Source: Gammaproteobacteria bacterium (lineage in GTDB: Bacteria > Pseudomonadota > Gammaproteobacteria > Arenicellales > Poriferihabitantaceae). From it: a stretch of 10,015 nt of DNA. The position numbers were made by a program, and so were the translations under genes. The notes under the pieces are model-generated. The model ran no database searches and was not told where the DNA came from. It saw nothing but the letters and a program-made list of their open reading frames with translations. The stretch lies in contig JAHRAW010000074.1 of assembly GCA_020027415.1 (NCBI GenBank), positions 1 to 10,015 on the forward strand, written 5' to 3'. Numbering within the stretch: the first letter of the stretch is position 1; each line of letters starts with the position of its first letter. This document shows, piece by piece, positions 1-6,685 of the stretch.

Positions 1-1327
1 TTTCAATGGGCGGGGTTGCCGCTCCCCCGGAAATGGCAACCCGCAACGGCTGGGCGAGGTCGCCGAGTTTGAGCGCTTCCGCTTGCAATACTGTTTGGAT
101 GGCTTGGTTGATGGCGGGTTCTTGCCAGTCGGCAACCGCTGACAATTCCGCGCCCACGGCTTGCAGGGGTTGGACGGCGGCGGCGGTGAGGTGCTTTTTC
201 GCCGCCTTAGGCGCATAGCCCGCCAAATCGCCGTATAGATACATCACCTTATCCGCCATTTCCTCCAAGGTCTGCGCGCGCGCGCGCATGGCTTCGGCGA
301 CTTCGGCGAGCGAAGGTCCGTGTTCGGGGTTGAGCCCGCGCCGTTTCAGGCGCGCGCCCAGTTCCGCAGTTAATCGCTCCAGCGGCGCGGCTTGTAGGTG
401 GCGTTGATTGACCCACAACAACTTTGCCATATCAAAATTAGACGCCGCTTTGTTGATGTCGCGGATATCAAATAACTGGATCATCTCCGCGATAGAAAAA
501 ATCTCTTGGTCGGCATGCGACCACCCAAGCCGCGCCAGATAGTTCAGCAACGCCTCCGGCAAAATGCCGAGGTCGCGGTATTCAAGCACGCTGACGGCGC
601 CGTGTCGTTTGGAAAGCCGCCGCCCGTCGGCGCCTAAAATCATCGGCACATGGGCGAACACCGGCGGCGGCGCGCCTAAGGCATGGAAAATATTGATTTG
701 TCGGGGGGTGTTGTTGGTGTGGTCATCACCGCGGATTACATGGGTAACCGCCATATCTATGTCATCCACCACCACGCCCAAGTGGTAAGTCGGCATGCCG
801 TCTGCGCGCGCGATGATTAAATCGTCCAGTTCCGCGTTATTAATCACCACCTTGCCGCGCACCACATCTTCAAAAACGACCGCGCCTTGCAACGGATTCT
901 TAAAGCGCACCACCGCGCTTTGCGCGGCGGTCGGTTGTTGCCGCCGGCTGCGGCAGTGGCGGTCGTAACGCGGCTTGTGGCCGGCGGCGCGCTGCGCTTC
1001 ACGCGTGGCGTCTATTTTTTGTTTGCTACACAAACAATAATAGGCGTTGCCGTCCTCCAGCAGTTGCTGAATCACCGCGCGATAGCGATCCAGCCGTTGG
1101 CTTTGATAAAACGGACCTTGGTTCCAATCCAGCCCAAGCCATTCCATCGCCTCAAAAATCACCTCAACGGCGCGCTGAGTGGAGCGTTGCCGGTCGGTAT
1201 CCTCCAGCCTGAACACCAGTTCGCCGCCGGTTTTTTTCGCATACAGCCAGTTGAAGAGCGCGGTGCGGGCGCCGCCAACATGTAGGTAGCCGGTCGGGCT
1301 CGGCGGGAAGCGTGTGACGGTGTGCAT
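1..1327 (-). CDS. gltX: Glutamyl-tRNA synthetase (GluRS), 3' end cut off by window edge
   Basis: Class I aminoacyl-tRNA synthetase that attaches glutamate to tRNA-Glu in the cytoplasm. The frame is open from an ATG at 1325-1327 to the left edge, giving 442 codons; the E. coli enzyme has 471 residues, so roughly 25-30 are missing. The HIGH-type signature is YLHVGG (residues 14-19), within PPSPTGYLHVGGARTAL. The KMSKS-type loop is RLSKRHGA (about 237-244). HVIRGDDHTNNTPRQ (about 196-210) is typical of the catalytic domain, and the rest is the helical anticodon-binding region. Cys98, Cys100, Tyr121 and Cys125 of the zinc-binding insert are present, but the position of E. coli His127 is Ser. No Shine-Dalgarno is visible upstream; the start rests on alignment of MHTVTRFPPSPTGYLHVGG with the family N-terminus. 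It lies 39 bp after tRNA-Pro with no terminator between, so the two may be co-transcribed. A non-discriminating form (charging tRNA-Gln too) cannot be excluded. Confidence 0.96.
   Translation of the reverse strand, partial: MHTVTRFPPSPTGYLHVGGARTALFNWLYAKKTGGELVFRLEDTDRQRSTQRAVEVIFEAMEWLGLDWNQGPFYQSQRLDRYRAVIQQLLEDGNAYYCLCSKQKIDATREAQRAAGHKPRYDRHCRSRRQQPTAAQSAVVRFKNPLQGAVVFEDVVRGKVVINNAELDDLIIARADGMPTYHLGVVVDDIDMAVTHVIRGDDHTNNTPRQINIFHALGAPPPVFAHVPMILGADGRRLSKRHGAVSVLEYRDLGILPEALLNYLARLGWSHADQEIFSIAEMIQLFDIRDINKAASNFDMAKLLWVNQRHLQAAPLERLTAELGARLKRRGLNPEHGPSLAEVAEAMRARAQTLEEMADKVMYLYGDLAGYAPKAAKKHLTAAAVQPLQAVGAELSAVADWQEPAINQAIQTVLQAEALKLGDLAQPLRVAISGGAATPPIE
274..287. repeat. (GC)7 dinucleotide tract inside gltX
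   Basis: An uninterrupted run of seven GC dinucleotides lies within gltX and encodes part of an Arg-Ala-Arg-Ala stretch in the anticodon-binding region. It is directly visible. Such tracts can slip during replication or adopt Z-form DNA, but nothing here shows that it does either. Confidence 0.8.
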
Positions 1328-1366
1328 GGCTTGGCGGCGGCGCGTGATAAAGCAAGCAAAATGAAT

Positions 1367-1443
1367 TGGTCGGGGTGAGAGGATTTGAACCTCCGACCAC
1401 CGCAACCCCATTGCGGTGCGCTACCAGACTGCGCTACACCCCG
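1367..1443 (-). tRNA. tRNA-Pro (anticodon GGG)
   Basis: A complete cloverleaf reads on the minus strand. The acceptor stem is CGGGGTG with CACCCCG. The D stem is GCGC/GCGC. The anticodon stem is CCGCA/TGCGG around loop ATGGGGT, giving anticodon GGG. The T arm is GGAGG-TTCAAAT-CCTCT. Discriminator A73 and the 3' CCA are encoded (1367-1370), for 77 nt in total. Anticodon GGG reads CCC and CCU proline codons. It sits between the MerR gene and gltX. I see no convincing promoter in the 104 bp upstream, so it is probably processed from a longer transcript. Confidence 0.97.
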
Positions 1444-1547
1444 AAATAAAAACACCTACTTGCAACTCTCGTTGCGGTACTTCCTTTGCGCCACCCACTC
1501 AACCTGTAATTGCAACCGGCGGCGGCGCGCAAATTTACTTCAAAATA

Positions 1548-1946
1548 TCACTTCAAAATATCAGCCACTTCATTCAGTTCGGCGATCAGTTGTTTGAGCA
1601 ACTCGCTTGTTTGGTTGTCCATTCCCGATTGCGCCGGCGATTGCGTTTTGCCGCCGGCGGCTTTGCCGTGCTCCGCCTCAGCCAGTAGTTGCAAGCGAGC
1701 CCGCGCGCCGCTAATGGTGAAGCCGTCGCCATACAGCAACTTCTTGATTTGCCGAATCAGTTGCACTTCGTGGCGCTGATAATAACGCCGATTGCCGCGC
1801 CGTTTGAGCGGCTGCAACTGCGCGAATTCCTGCTCCCAATAACGCAATACATGCGGCTTCACCTCGCACAAAACGCTGACTTCGCCGATGGTGAAATAAC
1901 GTTTGCTCGGAATCGGCGGCAACTCAAAATTGCTGGGGTCAAGCAT
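1548..1946 (-). CDS. MerR-family transcriptional regulator (the ihfA-adjacent type)
   Basis: A 132-residue protein predicted to bind DNA as a dimer in the cytoplasm. The N-terminal winged helix-turn-helix begins at KRYFTIGEVSVLCEVKPHVL (about 15-34), followed by RYWEQEF and the wing RRGNRRYYQRHEV (49-61), all strongly MerR-like. Residues 62-92 complete the DNA-binding domain. A Gly/Gln/Ser-rich linker (about 93-112) leads to a short heptad-like helix, SELLKQLIAELNEVADILK (114-132), probably the dimerisation coil. No metal- or drug-sensing domain or C-terminal cysteine cluster is present, so the ligand, if any, is unknown. It starts 8 bp after the ihfA stop, which suggests one transcript and probable translational coupling. 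The small MerR gene downstream of ihfA is a conserved but functionally undefined neighbour in Pseudomonas-like genomes (from memory). The regulon cannot be inferred here. Confidence 0.93.
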   Translation of the reverse strand: MLDPSNFELPPIPSKRYFTIGEVSVLCEVKPHVLRYWEQEFAQLQPLKRRGNRRYYQRHEVQLIRQIKKLLYGDGFTISGARARLQLLAEAEHGKAAGGKTQSPAQSGMDNQTSELLKQLIAELNEVADILK

Positions 1947-1954
1947 GGTCAGGC

Positions 1955-2311
1955 TCAGGCGCTTTTAGGCTCGCCGGGTTTTGTCTTCGCGGCTTGGTCG
2001 GCGCCCAATTGTTGCGCCAGTTCAAACGAATTCTGCGCCACCCTCTGTTTGAGTTTTTGGCTTGCGCGGAAGGTCACCACCCGGCGCGCCGAAATCGCCA
2101 CCGGCGCGCCGGTCTGCGGGTTGCGCCCGGGGCGCGGCTTTTTATCGCGCACCGCGAAACTGCCGAAACCCGACAATTTTATGGTCGTTCCGCGTTCAAG
2201 GGAGCAACGCATACTCTCAAAAAAGGTTTCCACAAACTCCTTTGCCTCGCGTTTGTTCAATCCAACCTCGCCAAACAAGGTGTTTCCCAGTTCCGCTTTG
2301 GTGACTGTCAT
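1955..2311 (-). CDS. ihfA: Integration host factor alpha subunit, with C-terminal extension
   Basis: IHF-alpha pairs with IHF-beta to bind and sharply bend DNA in the nucleoid, assisting recombination, replication and transcription. The 118-residue product shows the HU/IHF fold: helices at 1-45, then KLSGFGSF and the beta-arm with PGRNPQTGAP (61-70), including Pro65 that intercalates in E. coli IhfA, and the diagnostic ISARRVVTFRASQKLKQRV (73-91). E. coli IhfA is 99 residues; here about 20 extra residues follow, rich in Gln, Ala and Lys (SFELAQQLGADQAAKTKPGE). I chose the ATG at 2309-2311 because MTVTKAEL matches the family start. A TTG at 2360-2362 would add 17 residues lacking family similarity and overlap the pheT stop. 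There is no clear Shine-Dalgarno. It lies 47 bp after pheT, the usual enterobacterial and pseudomonad position, which favours IhfA over HU or IhfB. Confidence 0.96.
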   Translation of the reverse strand: MTVTKAELGNTLFGEVGLNKREAKEFVETFFESMRCSLERGTTIKLSGFGSFAVRDKKPRPGRNPQTGAPVAISARRVVTFRASQKLKQRVAQNSFELAQQLGADQAAKTKPGEPKSA

Positions 2312-2358
2312 GGCTTTGCGCTGATGTGTAAGAGGTGGCGGCGGCGCGAAAATTCGCC

Positions 2359-4788
2359 TCAAACGCGTAATTTCGCATTAAATTGGCGTTGCAACTCGTT
2401 GATTATTCTATTTATTCTAAGGTCTACTTCGCCGGCGGTTAGATTGCCCGAATCGGCTTGGAAGGTCAAGCCGAAAGCGAAACTTTTGCGATTTTTTTCA
2501 ATTCTTTCGCCGGCGTAAATGTCAAACAATTCCACCTTAGTCAGCAATCGGTCAGCCGCCGTCCGCACCGCCGCCATCACATCTTGCGCGGCAACTTCGG
2601 CATCCACCACCACCGCAAGGTCGCGCCGCATGGCGGGATAGCGCGATATTTCCGCGAAATTCGGCAATCGCGCATTCGCTAAAACCGACATATCCAGTTC
2701 AAACAGATACACCGGCGCTTCAATATCCACGCGTTTTTGATGGCTGGGATGCAACTGCCCGACATAGCCAACGGTCGCCTTCCCCATTTTGATGCGCGCG
2801 CTACGCCCAGGATGCAACGCCGGATGCGCAAACGGCTGAAATTCCGCGCGCGAGTCGGCCGACGACAGCGCCAATAACTCTACCACATCGCCCTTGATAT
2901 CAAAAAAATCCACCGCGCGGGCGCGGCTGCCCCACTGCCGCGGCAACACTGCGCCGCTCGCCGCGCCGCCCAAGCGCGAAACTTCTTTACATACGCCGTT
3001 CGCGCGACTTGGCAGGAACACTTTCCCTTCCTCAAATAAGCGCACCCGCTCATGCTGGCGATTGCAATTTTTCCGCACCGCTTGTAACAAACCGATCCAT
3101 AGGCTCTGCCGCATTACCGTCATGTTGTCGGCGATGGGATTGTTCAATTCAAGCCCGCGACTGCCCACTAAAATTTGCTGAAGTTCGGCGTCCACAAAAC
3201 TATAAGTAAGCGCTTCAAAATAACCTCGCTCCACTAATTTCTGTTTGACCTGAGCGACTTCAATGCGCTTTTCCGGGTGCTTGCCAACGCGCGCGGTGGC
3301 CGACGGCAGCCGCGCCGCAATGCGATTGAAGCCGTATAACCGCCCCACTTCTTCCACCAAATCATGCGCCGCGGTGACATCGGAACGCCAACTCGGCGGC
3401 GTCACCTGCCAACCCGTTTTGCGCGGCGTAACGCGCATGCCCAAACGTTCCAGCGACGCCCGCACCGTGGTTGCCGGCAGTGACACCCCAAGCAGGCGGG
3501 GGATCTCGGATTGATGGAAACTGATTTTAACCGCGCCGGGCATGAACTTCGGCGCCCGCGCCTCGCTGATCGGAGCCGCTGCGCCGCCGGCGAACGCCAT
3601 CAATAACTGGGTTGCGCGGCGCATCGCGGCAACTTGCAATTGGGGATTCACGCCGCGTTCAAAGCGGTGCGAAGCATCGGTGTGCATACCGAATTCACGC
3701 GCTTTGCCGAGCATCGGGGCAACGCTAAAAAACGCCGATTCAAAATAAATATGACGGGTTGTTCCGCTGATGGCGGAATTTTTCCCGCCCATAATGCCCG
3801 CCAGCGCAACCGCCCGGCGTTGGTCGGCGATTACCAAATGGCGATTGGTTAGTTTCACCGTGCGTTCGTCCAGCAGTTGCAGCCTCTCGTTTTTCTTGGC
3901 TTGGCGCACCACAATGCCGCCCGCCAGTTTCTCCAAATCAAACGCATGCATCGGTTGCCCTAATTCCAACATGACATAGTTGGTGACATCCACCACGATA
4001 TTGAGGCTACGCAAGCCGCTGCGTCTGAGCCGCTCTTTCATCCAATCCGGGGTCGGCGCCGCCATATCCAGATTGCAAATCGCCCGCCCGACATAGCGCG
4101 GACAGGCCGCTGGGGCTTGCAAAGTAATCGGCAAAGAGGTTGCGCAGCGCGCGCGGATTTTTTCCTTGCCTTTATTTTCTTTACCCTTAGTTTCCCCGCC
4201 TTTCGCAAGTTGCGCAGGTATTTTTAATTTCGCGCCGGTCAACGCCGATACTTCGCGGGCGATTCCGAGAATGCTGAGACAATCGCCGCGATTCGGCGTT
4301 AATTCAATTTCAAACACCGAGTCGGATAAGTTCAGATACTGGCGCACCGACCTACCAAGCGGCGCGTCCGGTTGCAATTGCATAATTGCATCGGAGTTCT
4401 CCTCCAAGCCGAGTTCGGCGGCCGAACAAAGCATGCCGACCGATTGCAGCCCATGAATATTTTTTGCTTGCACTTTCACAGTCGGCAGTTTCGCCCCTGC
4501 CGTCGCCACCGGCGCTTTTACGCCGGCGACGGCGTTGGCGGCGCCGCATACGATGGTAAGCGGCGCGCGCCGCCCAATATCCACCTTGCATACCCGCAGG
4601 TGCGGCGCGGTTGGATGCGGCTCGCTGCCGATAATCTCGCCGATTATTAAGCGTTTATCGGGCAACGGCGGCGCGGCGGTTTCCACCACGCCCACTTCCA
4701 AGCCGCCCAATGTTAATCGCTCGGTCAACGCGCGAATATCCATTGGCGTCGCCACCCATTCGCGCAACCAAGCATGACTGACTCGCAT
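2359..4788 (-). CDS. pheT: Phenylalanyl-tRNA synthetase beta subunit
   Basis: Beta subunit of the cytoplasmic alpha2-beta2 PheRS; it binds tRNA-Phe and hydrolyses mischarged Tyr-tRNA-Phe. Length is 809 residues against 795 in E. coli. Domains in order: N-terminal B1; an OB-fold tRNA-binding domain (about 40-150); B3/B4 editing domain (about 215-400), with QPMHAFD (His281), YFESAFF (Glu350) and MHTDASHRFERG (Thr370, Ala372) matching the E. coli editing residues His265, Glu334, Thr354 and Ala356; B5 (about 410-485); a catalytic-like core (about 505-700); and the ferredoxin-fold anticodon-binding domain from ISRYPAMRRDLAVVV (714-728) to the end. Residues 196-212 form an unusual Lys/Glu/Gly-rich insertion. 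The ATG at 4786-4788 has a good Shine-Dalgarno, AGGAG, 8 nt upstream. It follows pheS by 66 bp. Editing appears intact. Confidence 0.98.
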   Translation of the reverse strand: MRVSHAWLREWVATPMDIRALTERLTLGGLEVGVVETAAPPLPDKRLIIGEIIGSEPHPTAPHLRVCKVDIGRRAPLTIVCGAANAVAGVKAPVATAGAKLPTVKVQAKNIHGLQSVGMLCSAAELGLEENSDAIMQLQPDAPLGRSVRQYLNLSDSVFEIELTPNRGDCLSILGIAREVSALTGAKLKIPAQLAKGGETKGKENKGKEKIRARCATSLPITLQAPAACPRYVGRAICNLDMAAPTPDWMKERLRRSGLRSLNIVVDVTNYVMLELGQPMHAFDLEKLAGGIVVRQAKKNERLQLLDERTVKLTNRHLVIADQRRAVALAGIMGGKNSAISGTTRHIYFESAFFSVAPMLGKAREFGMHTDASHRFERGVNPQLQVAAMRRATQLLMAFAGGAAAPISEARAPKFMPGAVKISFHQSEIPRLLGVSLPATTVRASLERLGMRVTPRKTGWQVTPPSWRSDVTAAHDLVEEVGRLYGFNRIAARLPSATARVGKHPEKRIEVAQVKQKLVERGYFEALTYSFVDAELQQILVGSRGLELNNPIADNMTVMRQSLWIGLLQAVRKNCNRQHERVRLFEEGKVFLPSRANGVCKEVSRLGGAASGAVLPRQWGSRARAVDFFDIKGDVVELLALSSADSRAEFQPFAHPALHPGRSARIKMGKATVGYVGQLHPSHQKRVDIEAPVYLFELDMSVLANARLPNFAEISRYPAMRRDLAVVVDAEVAAQDVMAAVRTAADRLLTKVELFDIYAGERIEKNRKSFAFGLTFQADSGNLTAGEVDLRINRIINELQRQFNAKLRV

Positions 4789-4831
4789 ACGGATGACTCC
4801 TGTTTAAGGTTAACGCGCGGGAATGGGTTGG

Positions 4832-4850
4832 GCGAATCGGCTTAATTCGC
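4832..4850 (-). repeat. Small perfect inverted repeat in the pheS-pheT gap
   Basis: GCGAAT and ATTCGC flank a 7-nt loop in the 66-bp gap between pheS and pheT, so the transcript could form a 6-bp hairpin. No U-run follows, so it is not an intrinsic terminator. It might stabilise or set processing of the mRNA, but six base pairs could arise by chance. Confidence 0.4.
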
Positions 4851-4854
4851 TCGT

Positions 4855-5886
4855 TCAAAATTGTTTAAGAAAGGCTAAATCATTGTCAAAAAATAACCGC
4901 AGGTCATTCACTCCATAGCGCAACATCGCCAAGCGTTCCACGCCCAAGCCAAACGCATAGCCGCTGAATTTTTTAGGCTTGATGCGCCCATGCCGCAGCA
5001 CTTCTGGATGCACCATGCCGCTTCCCAACACTTCCAACCAACCCGTTTGCTTGCACACTCGGCAGCCCCGCCCGTCGCAGAACACGCAGGCAATGTCCAT
5101 TTCCGCCGATGGCTCGGTGAACGGAAAATAGGAGGGGCGAAAACGCACCCCCAGATCGCTTTCAAAAAATTCCTGCACGAAGTAAATCAAGATTCCTTTG
5201 AGGTCGGCGAAGGTGATGTCGCGGTCCACCGCCAGCCCTTCCAGTTGATGGAACATTGGCGTGTGCGTGAGATCCGAATCGCAACGATACACCCGCCCGG
5301 GCGCAATCACTTTTAGCGGCGGTTGGTGGCGATGCATGTAGCGAATCTGCACCGGAGAAGTATGGGTGCGCAGCAACCTCCGCTTCTGTTTGCCGATATA
5401 AAAGGTGTCGTGCATCGCCCGCGCCGGATGCGCGGCGGGGATATTCAGCGCTTCAAAGTTATGGTATTCGTCCTCAATTTCCGGACCGTCGGCGACGTCA
5501 AAACCGAGTCGGTCAAAAATCGCTTGCATGCGCTGCAGCGTGCGGCTGATCGGATGCAAGGCGGCGGCGCTTTGCCCGCGCCCCGGCTGGGTAACATCAA
5601 TGCGCTCATGTTGCAACCGAGCGTGAATTGTGGCTTCATCCAGTTGCTGATAACGCCGCTCCAGTTGGCGTTGTATTTCGCCTTTTACGCGATTGACTTC
5701 CCCGCCAAACGGCTTGCGTTGCCCGGCCGGCAAGCCGCCGATGAGTTTAAGTTGCGCGGTGATTTCCCCCTTCTTGCCGAGATACTGAACGCGGAGAGCC
5801 TCCAATGCAGATAACGAATCGGCGTCGTGGATGGCTTGCCGAGCAGACTTAGAAAGCGCGGCAAGCGCGGAGTGGGAGTTGCTCAC
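4855..5886 (-). CDS. pheS: Phenylalanyl-tRNA synthetase alpha subunit
   Basis: Catalytic subunit of PheRS, a class II synthetase charging tRNA-Phe. The product has 343 residues (E. coli 327). An N-terminal coiled-coil tRNA-binding region (about 1-95) precedes the catalytic domain. Motif 1 lies near LHPISRTLQRMQAIFDRLGF (110-129) and motif 2 at GRVYRCDSDLTHTPMFHQLE (197-216). FRPSYFPFTEPSAE is at 249-262 and motif 3 at YAFGLGVERLAMLRYG (310-325), with Ala311 in the substrate-pocket position equivalent to E. coli Ala294. Four cysteines, CVFC-x4-CRVC (267-278), form a zinc-ribbon-like insert that E. coli lacks but many other bacterial PheS proteins carry (from memory). The chosen start is GTG at 5884-5886 because the N-terminus then aligns with E. 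coli; an ATT codon directly precedes it. No Shine-Dalgarno is evident. It begins 54 bp after rplT, with no room for a pheM-like leader and attenuator. Confidence 0.97.
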   Translation of the reverse strand: MSNSHSALAALSKSARQAIHDADSLSALEALRVQYLGKKGEITAQLKLIGGLPAGQRKPFGGEVNRVKGEIQRQLERRYQQLDEATIHARLQHERIDVTQPGRGQSAAALHPISRTLQRMQAIFDRLGFDVADGPEIEDEYHNFEALNIPAAHPARAMHDTFYIGKQKRRLLRTHTSPVQIRYMHRHQPPLKVIAPGRVYRCDSDLTHTPMFHQLEGLAVDRDITFADLKGILIYFVQEFFESDLGVRFRPSYFPFTEPSAEMDIACVFCDGRGCRVCKQTGWLEVLGSGMVHPEVLRHGRIKPKKFSGYAFGLGVERLAMLRYGVNDLRLFFDNDLAFLKQF

Positions 5887-5940
5887 AATGCCGGGGTTGC
5901 GTCCAGTGCGGTGGTTCCGCTACGGCCGACTATGGCGAAA

Positions 5941-6300
5941 TTATGCCGCCAACGCAGTCTTCGCGCGCGCCGCGAGGGAGGCAAAAGCGGTTTTGTCGTG
6001 CACCGCCAAATCCGCCAAGATCTTACGATCCAAGTCAATTTCGGCTTTGCCTAAGCCGTTGAGCAAGCGGCTATAACTCAGCCCGTTTTCACGCGCGGCG
6101 GCGTTGATGCGCACAATCCATAACGCGCGGAATTGGCGTTTTCGCTGGCATCGGTCGCGGTACGCGTATTGCCCGGCGCGCGCAACCGCTTGTTTGGCGA
6201 CTTTGAAAGTACGGCTACGCGCGCCGCGGTAACCTTTGGCTTGCTTTAAGATTTTCTTGTGTCGGGCTTTGGCGACACTGCCGGTTTTTGTGCGGGGCAT
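5941..6300 (-). CDS. rplT: 50S ribosomal protein L20
   Basis: Assembly-initiating 23S rRNA-binding protein of the large subunit. In E. coli and Bacillus it also represses its own operon by binding the mRNA leader. The product has 119 residues (E. coli 118). It is very basic and keeps the family blocks: ARHKKILKQAKGYRGARSRT (12-31), AKQAVARAGQYAYRDR, QRKRQFRALWIVRINAAARE, NGLSYSRLLNGL and DRKILADLAVHDKTAF. The ATG at 6298-6300 has a strong Shine-Dalgarno, AGGAG, 8 nt upstream. It lies 88 bp after rpmI, a gap holding short tandem repeats, and 54 bp before pheS. Confidence 0.98.
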   Translation of the reverse strand: MPRTKTGSVAKARHKKILKQAKGYRGARSRTFKVAKQAVARAGQYAYRDRCQRKRQFRALWIVRINAAARENGLSYSRLLNGLGKAEIDLDRKILADLAVHDKTAFASLAARAKTALAA

Positions 6301-6326
6301 GTTCTGGCTCCTGTAACAAATGCGAA

Positions 6327-6367
6327 CGATACGACGATACGAGTAACGGATATACGGATGACGGATA
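6327..6367. repeat. Short degenerate tandem repeats in the rpmI-rplT gap
   Basis: On the plus strand CGATACGA occurs twice back to back (6327-6342), and ACGGAT(A/G) occurs three times (6346-6352, 6354-6360, 6361-6367). They fill the middle of the 88-bp spacer between rpmI and rplT, 27 bp upstream of the rplT ATG. No protein is encoded here. They may be remnants of replication slippage; no function is evident. Confidence 0.7.
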
Positions 6368-6388
6368 TCAATTTAGCCGAATGTCAAT

Positions 6389-6586
6389 TCAACGATAGGG
6401 CAACATCTTATTGACGGCGGCGCAATCCGCGGCTTTAACCAAACTGCCGGCGCGCAGGTGTCTTTTGCGCTTGCTGGATTTTTTAGTCAAAATATGGTTG
6501 AGGTGGGATTGCGCGCGCTTGAACTTGCCGCTGGCAGTGCGCGTGAAACGCTTGGCTGCGCCTCGGTTGGTCTTCATTTTTGGCAT
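6389..6586 (-). CDS. rpmI: 50S ribosomal protein L35
   Basis: Small basic protein of the large ribosomal subunit, 65 residues, the same length as E. coli L35. Family features run from start to end: MPKMKTNRGAAKRF, then TASGKFKRAQSHLNHILTKK, SKRKRHLRAGSLV, and the C-terminus NKMLPYR. The ATG at 6584-6586 is preceded by GGAG with a 6-nt gap. An in-frame ATG 45 nt further upstream would give an extension with no L35 similarity. It sits between infC and rplT as in most bacteria. In E. coli L20 represses rpmI-rplT translation through a leader in the infC-rpmI region. Here that region is 156 bp long and highly structured (see separate entries). Confidence 0.98.
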   Translation of the reverse strand: MPKMKTNRGAAKRFTRTASGKFKRAQSHLNHILTKKSSKRKRHLRAGSLVKAADCAAVNKMLPYR

Positions 6587-6621
6587 GCTTGGCTCCGTAT
6601 AAATTTGCTTCGGTATAAAAG

Positions 6622-6643
6622 TGGCGCACATTTCAGCGCGCCA
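6622..6643 (-). terminator. Terminator-like hairpin upstream of rpmI (candidate attenuator)
   Basis: In the transcript, UGGCGCGC pairs with GUGCGCCA (8 bp, one G-U) around the loop UGAAAU, and CUUUUAU follows at once. This is the layout of a Rho-independent terminator, though the U-run is short and interrupted. It ends 35 nt before the rpmI start codon, so it cannot simply end the infC gene block unless rpmI has its own promoter. Partial termination or a regulated attenuator is the alternative. The hairpin itself is clear; its function is inference. Confidence 0.45.
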
Positions 6644-6645
6644 TG

Positions 6646-6671
6646 TTGTCATTCTGACTTGTCATTCTGAC
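6646..6671. repeat. Two perfect 13-bp tandem repeats in the infC-rpmI gap
   Basis: TTGTCATTCTGAC is repeated exactly, head to tail, at 6646-6658 and 6659-6671 (plus-strand orientation). It is non-coding. The motif GTCATTCTGA is reminiscent of dispersed intergenic repeats seen in many proteobacterial genomes, but a single window cannot show that it is dispersed here. Confidence 0.8.
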
Positions 6672-6685
6672 GGGGCACTCCGCCT

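Noticed and set aside
1159..1455. Minus-strand ORF of 98 codons beginning MFLFRGVAQSGSAPQWGCGG
   Set aside because: It translates straight through tRNA-Pro and then runs out of frame over the start of gltX. This GVAQSGSA-type peptide is a classic artefact of translated tRNA sequence.
1444..1475. Hairpin GCAAC-TCTC-GTTGC plus a T-rich stretch before tRNA-Pro, as a terminator for the MerR gene
   Set aside because: The stem has only five base pairs and is separated from the T-run by nine bases, so it does not fit an intrinsic terminator.
2346..2357. Near-palindrome GCGAAAATTCGC just after the pheT stop
   Set aside because: It forms at most a four- to five-pair hairpin with a tiny loop and no U-run; too weak to call a terminator.
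2312..2362. Upstream TTG start adding 17 residues to IhfA
   Set aside because: The extension (MRRIFAPPPPLTHQRKA) has no IhfA similarity, overlaps the pheT stop, and the ATG at 2311 gives the exact family N-terminus.
5887..5940. pheM-like leader peptide and attenuator ahead of pheS
   Set aside because: The gap is only 54 bp, contains no ATG-led phenylalanine-rich ORF, and has no terminator hairpin with a U-run.
6356..6388. TTGACA at the rpmI stop region (minus strand) as a promoter for rplT
   Set aside because: The -35 match is perfect, but no acceptable -10 hexamer lies 15-19 bp downstream.
6587..6652. Upstream in-frame starts for rpmI (ATG at 6629-6631 and a further start at 6652)
   Set aside because: L35 is normally about 65 residues and begins MPKMKT; the ATG at 6586 has a well placed GGAG, and the extra sequence lies in the hairpin region.
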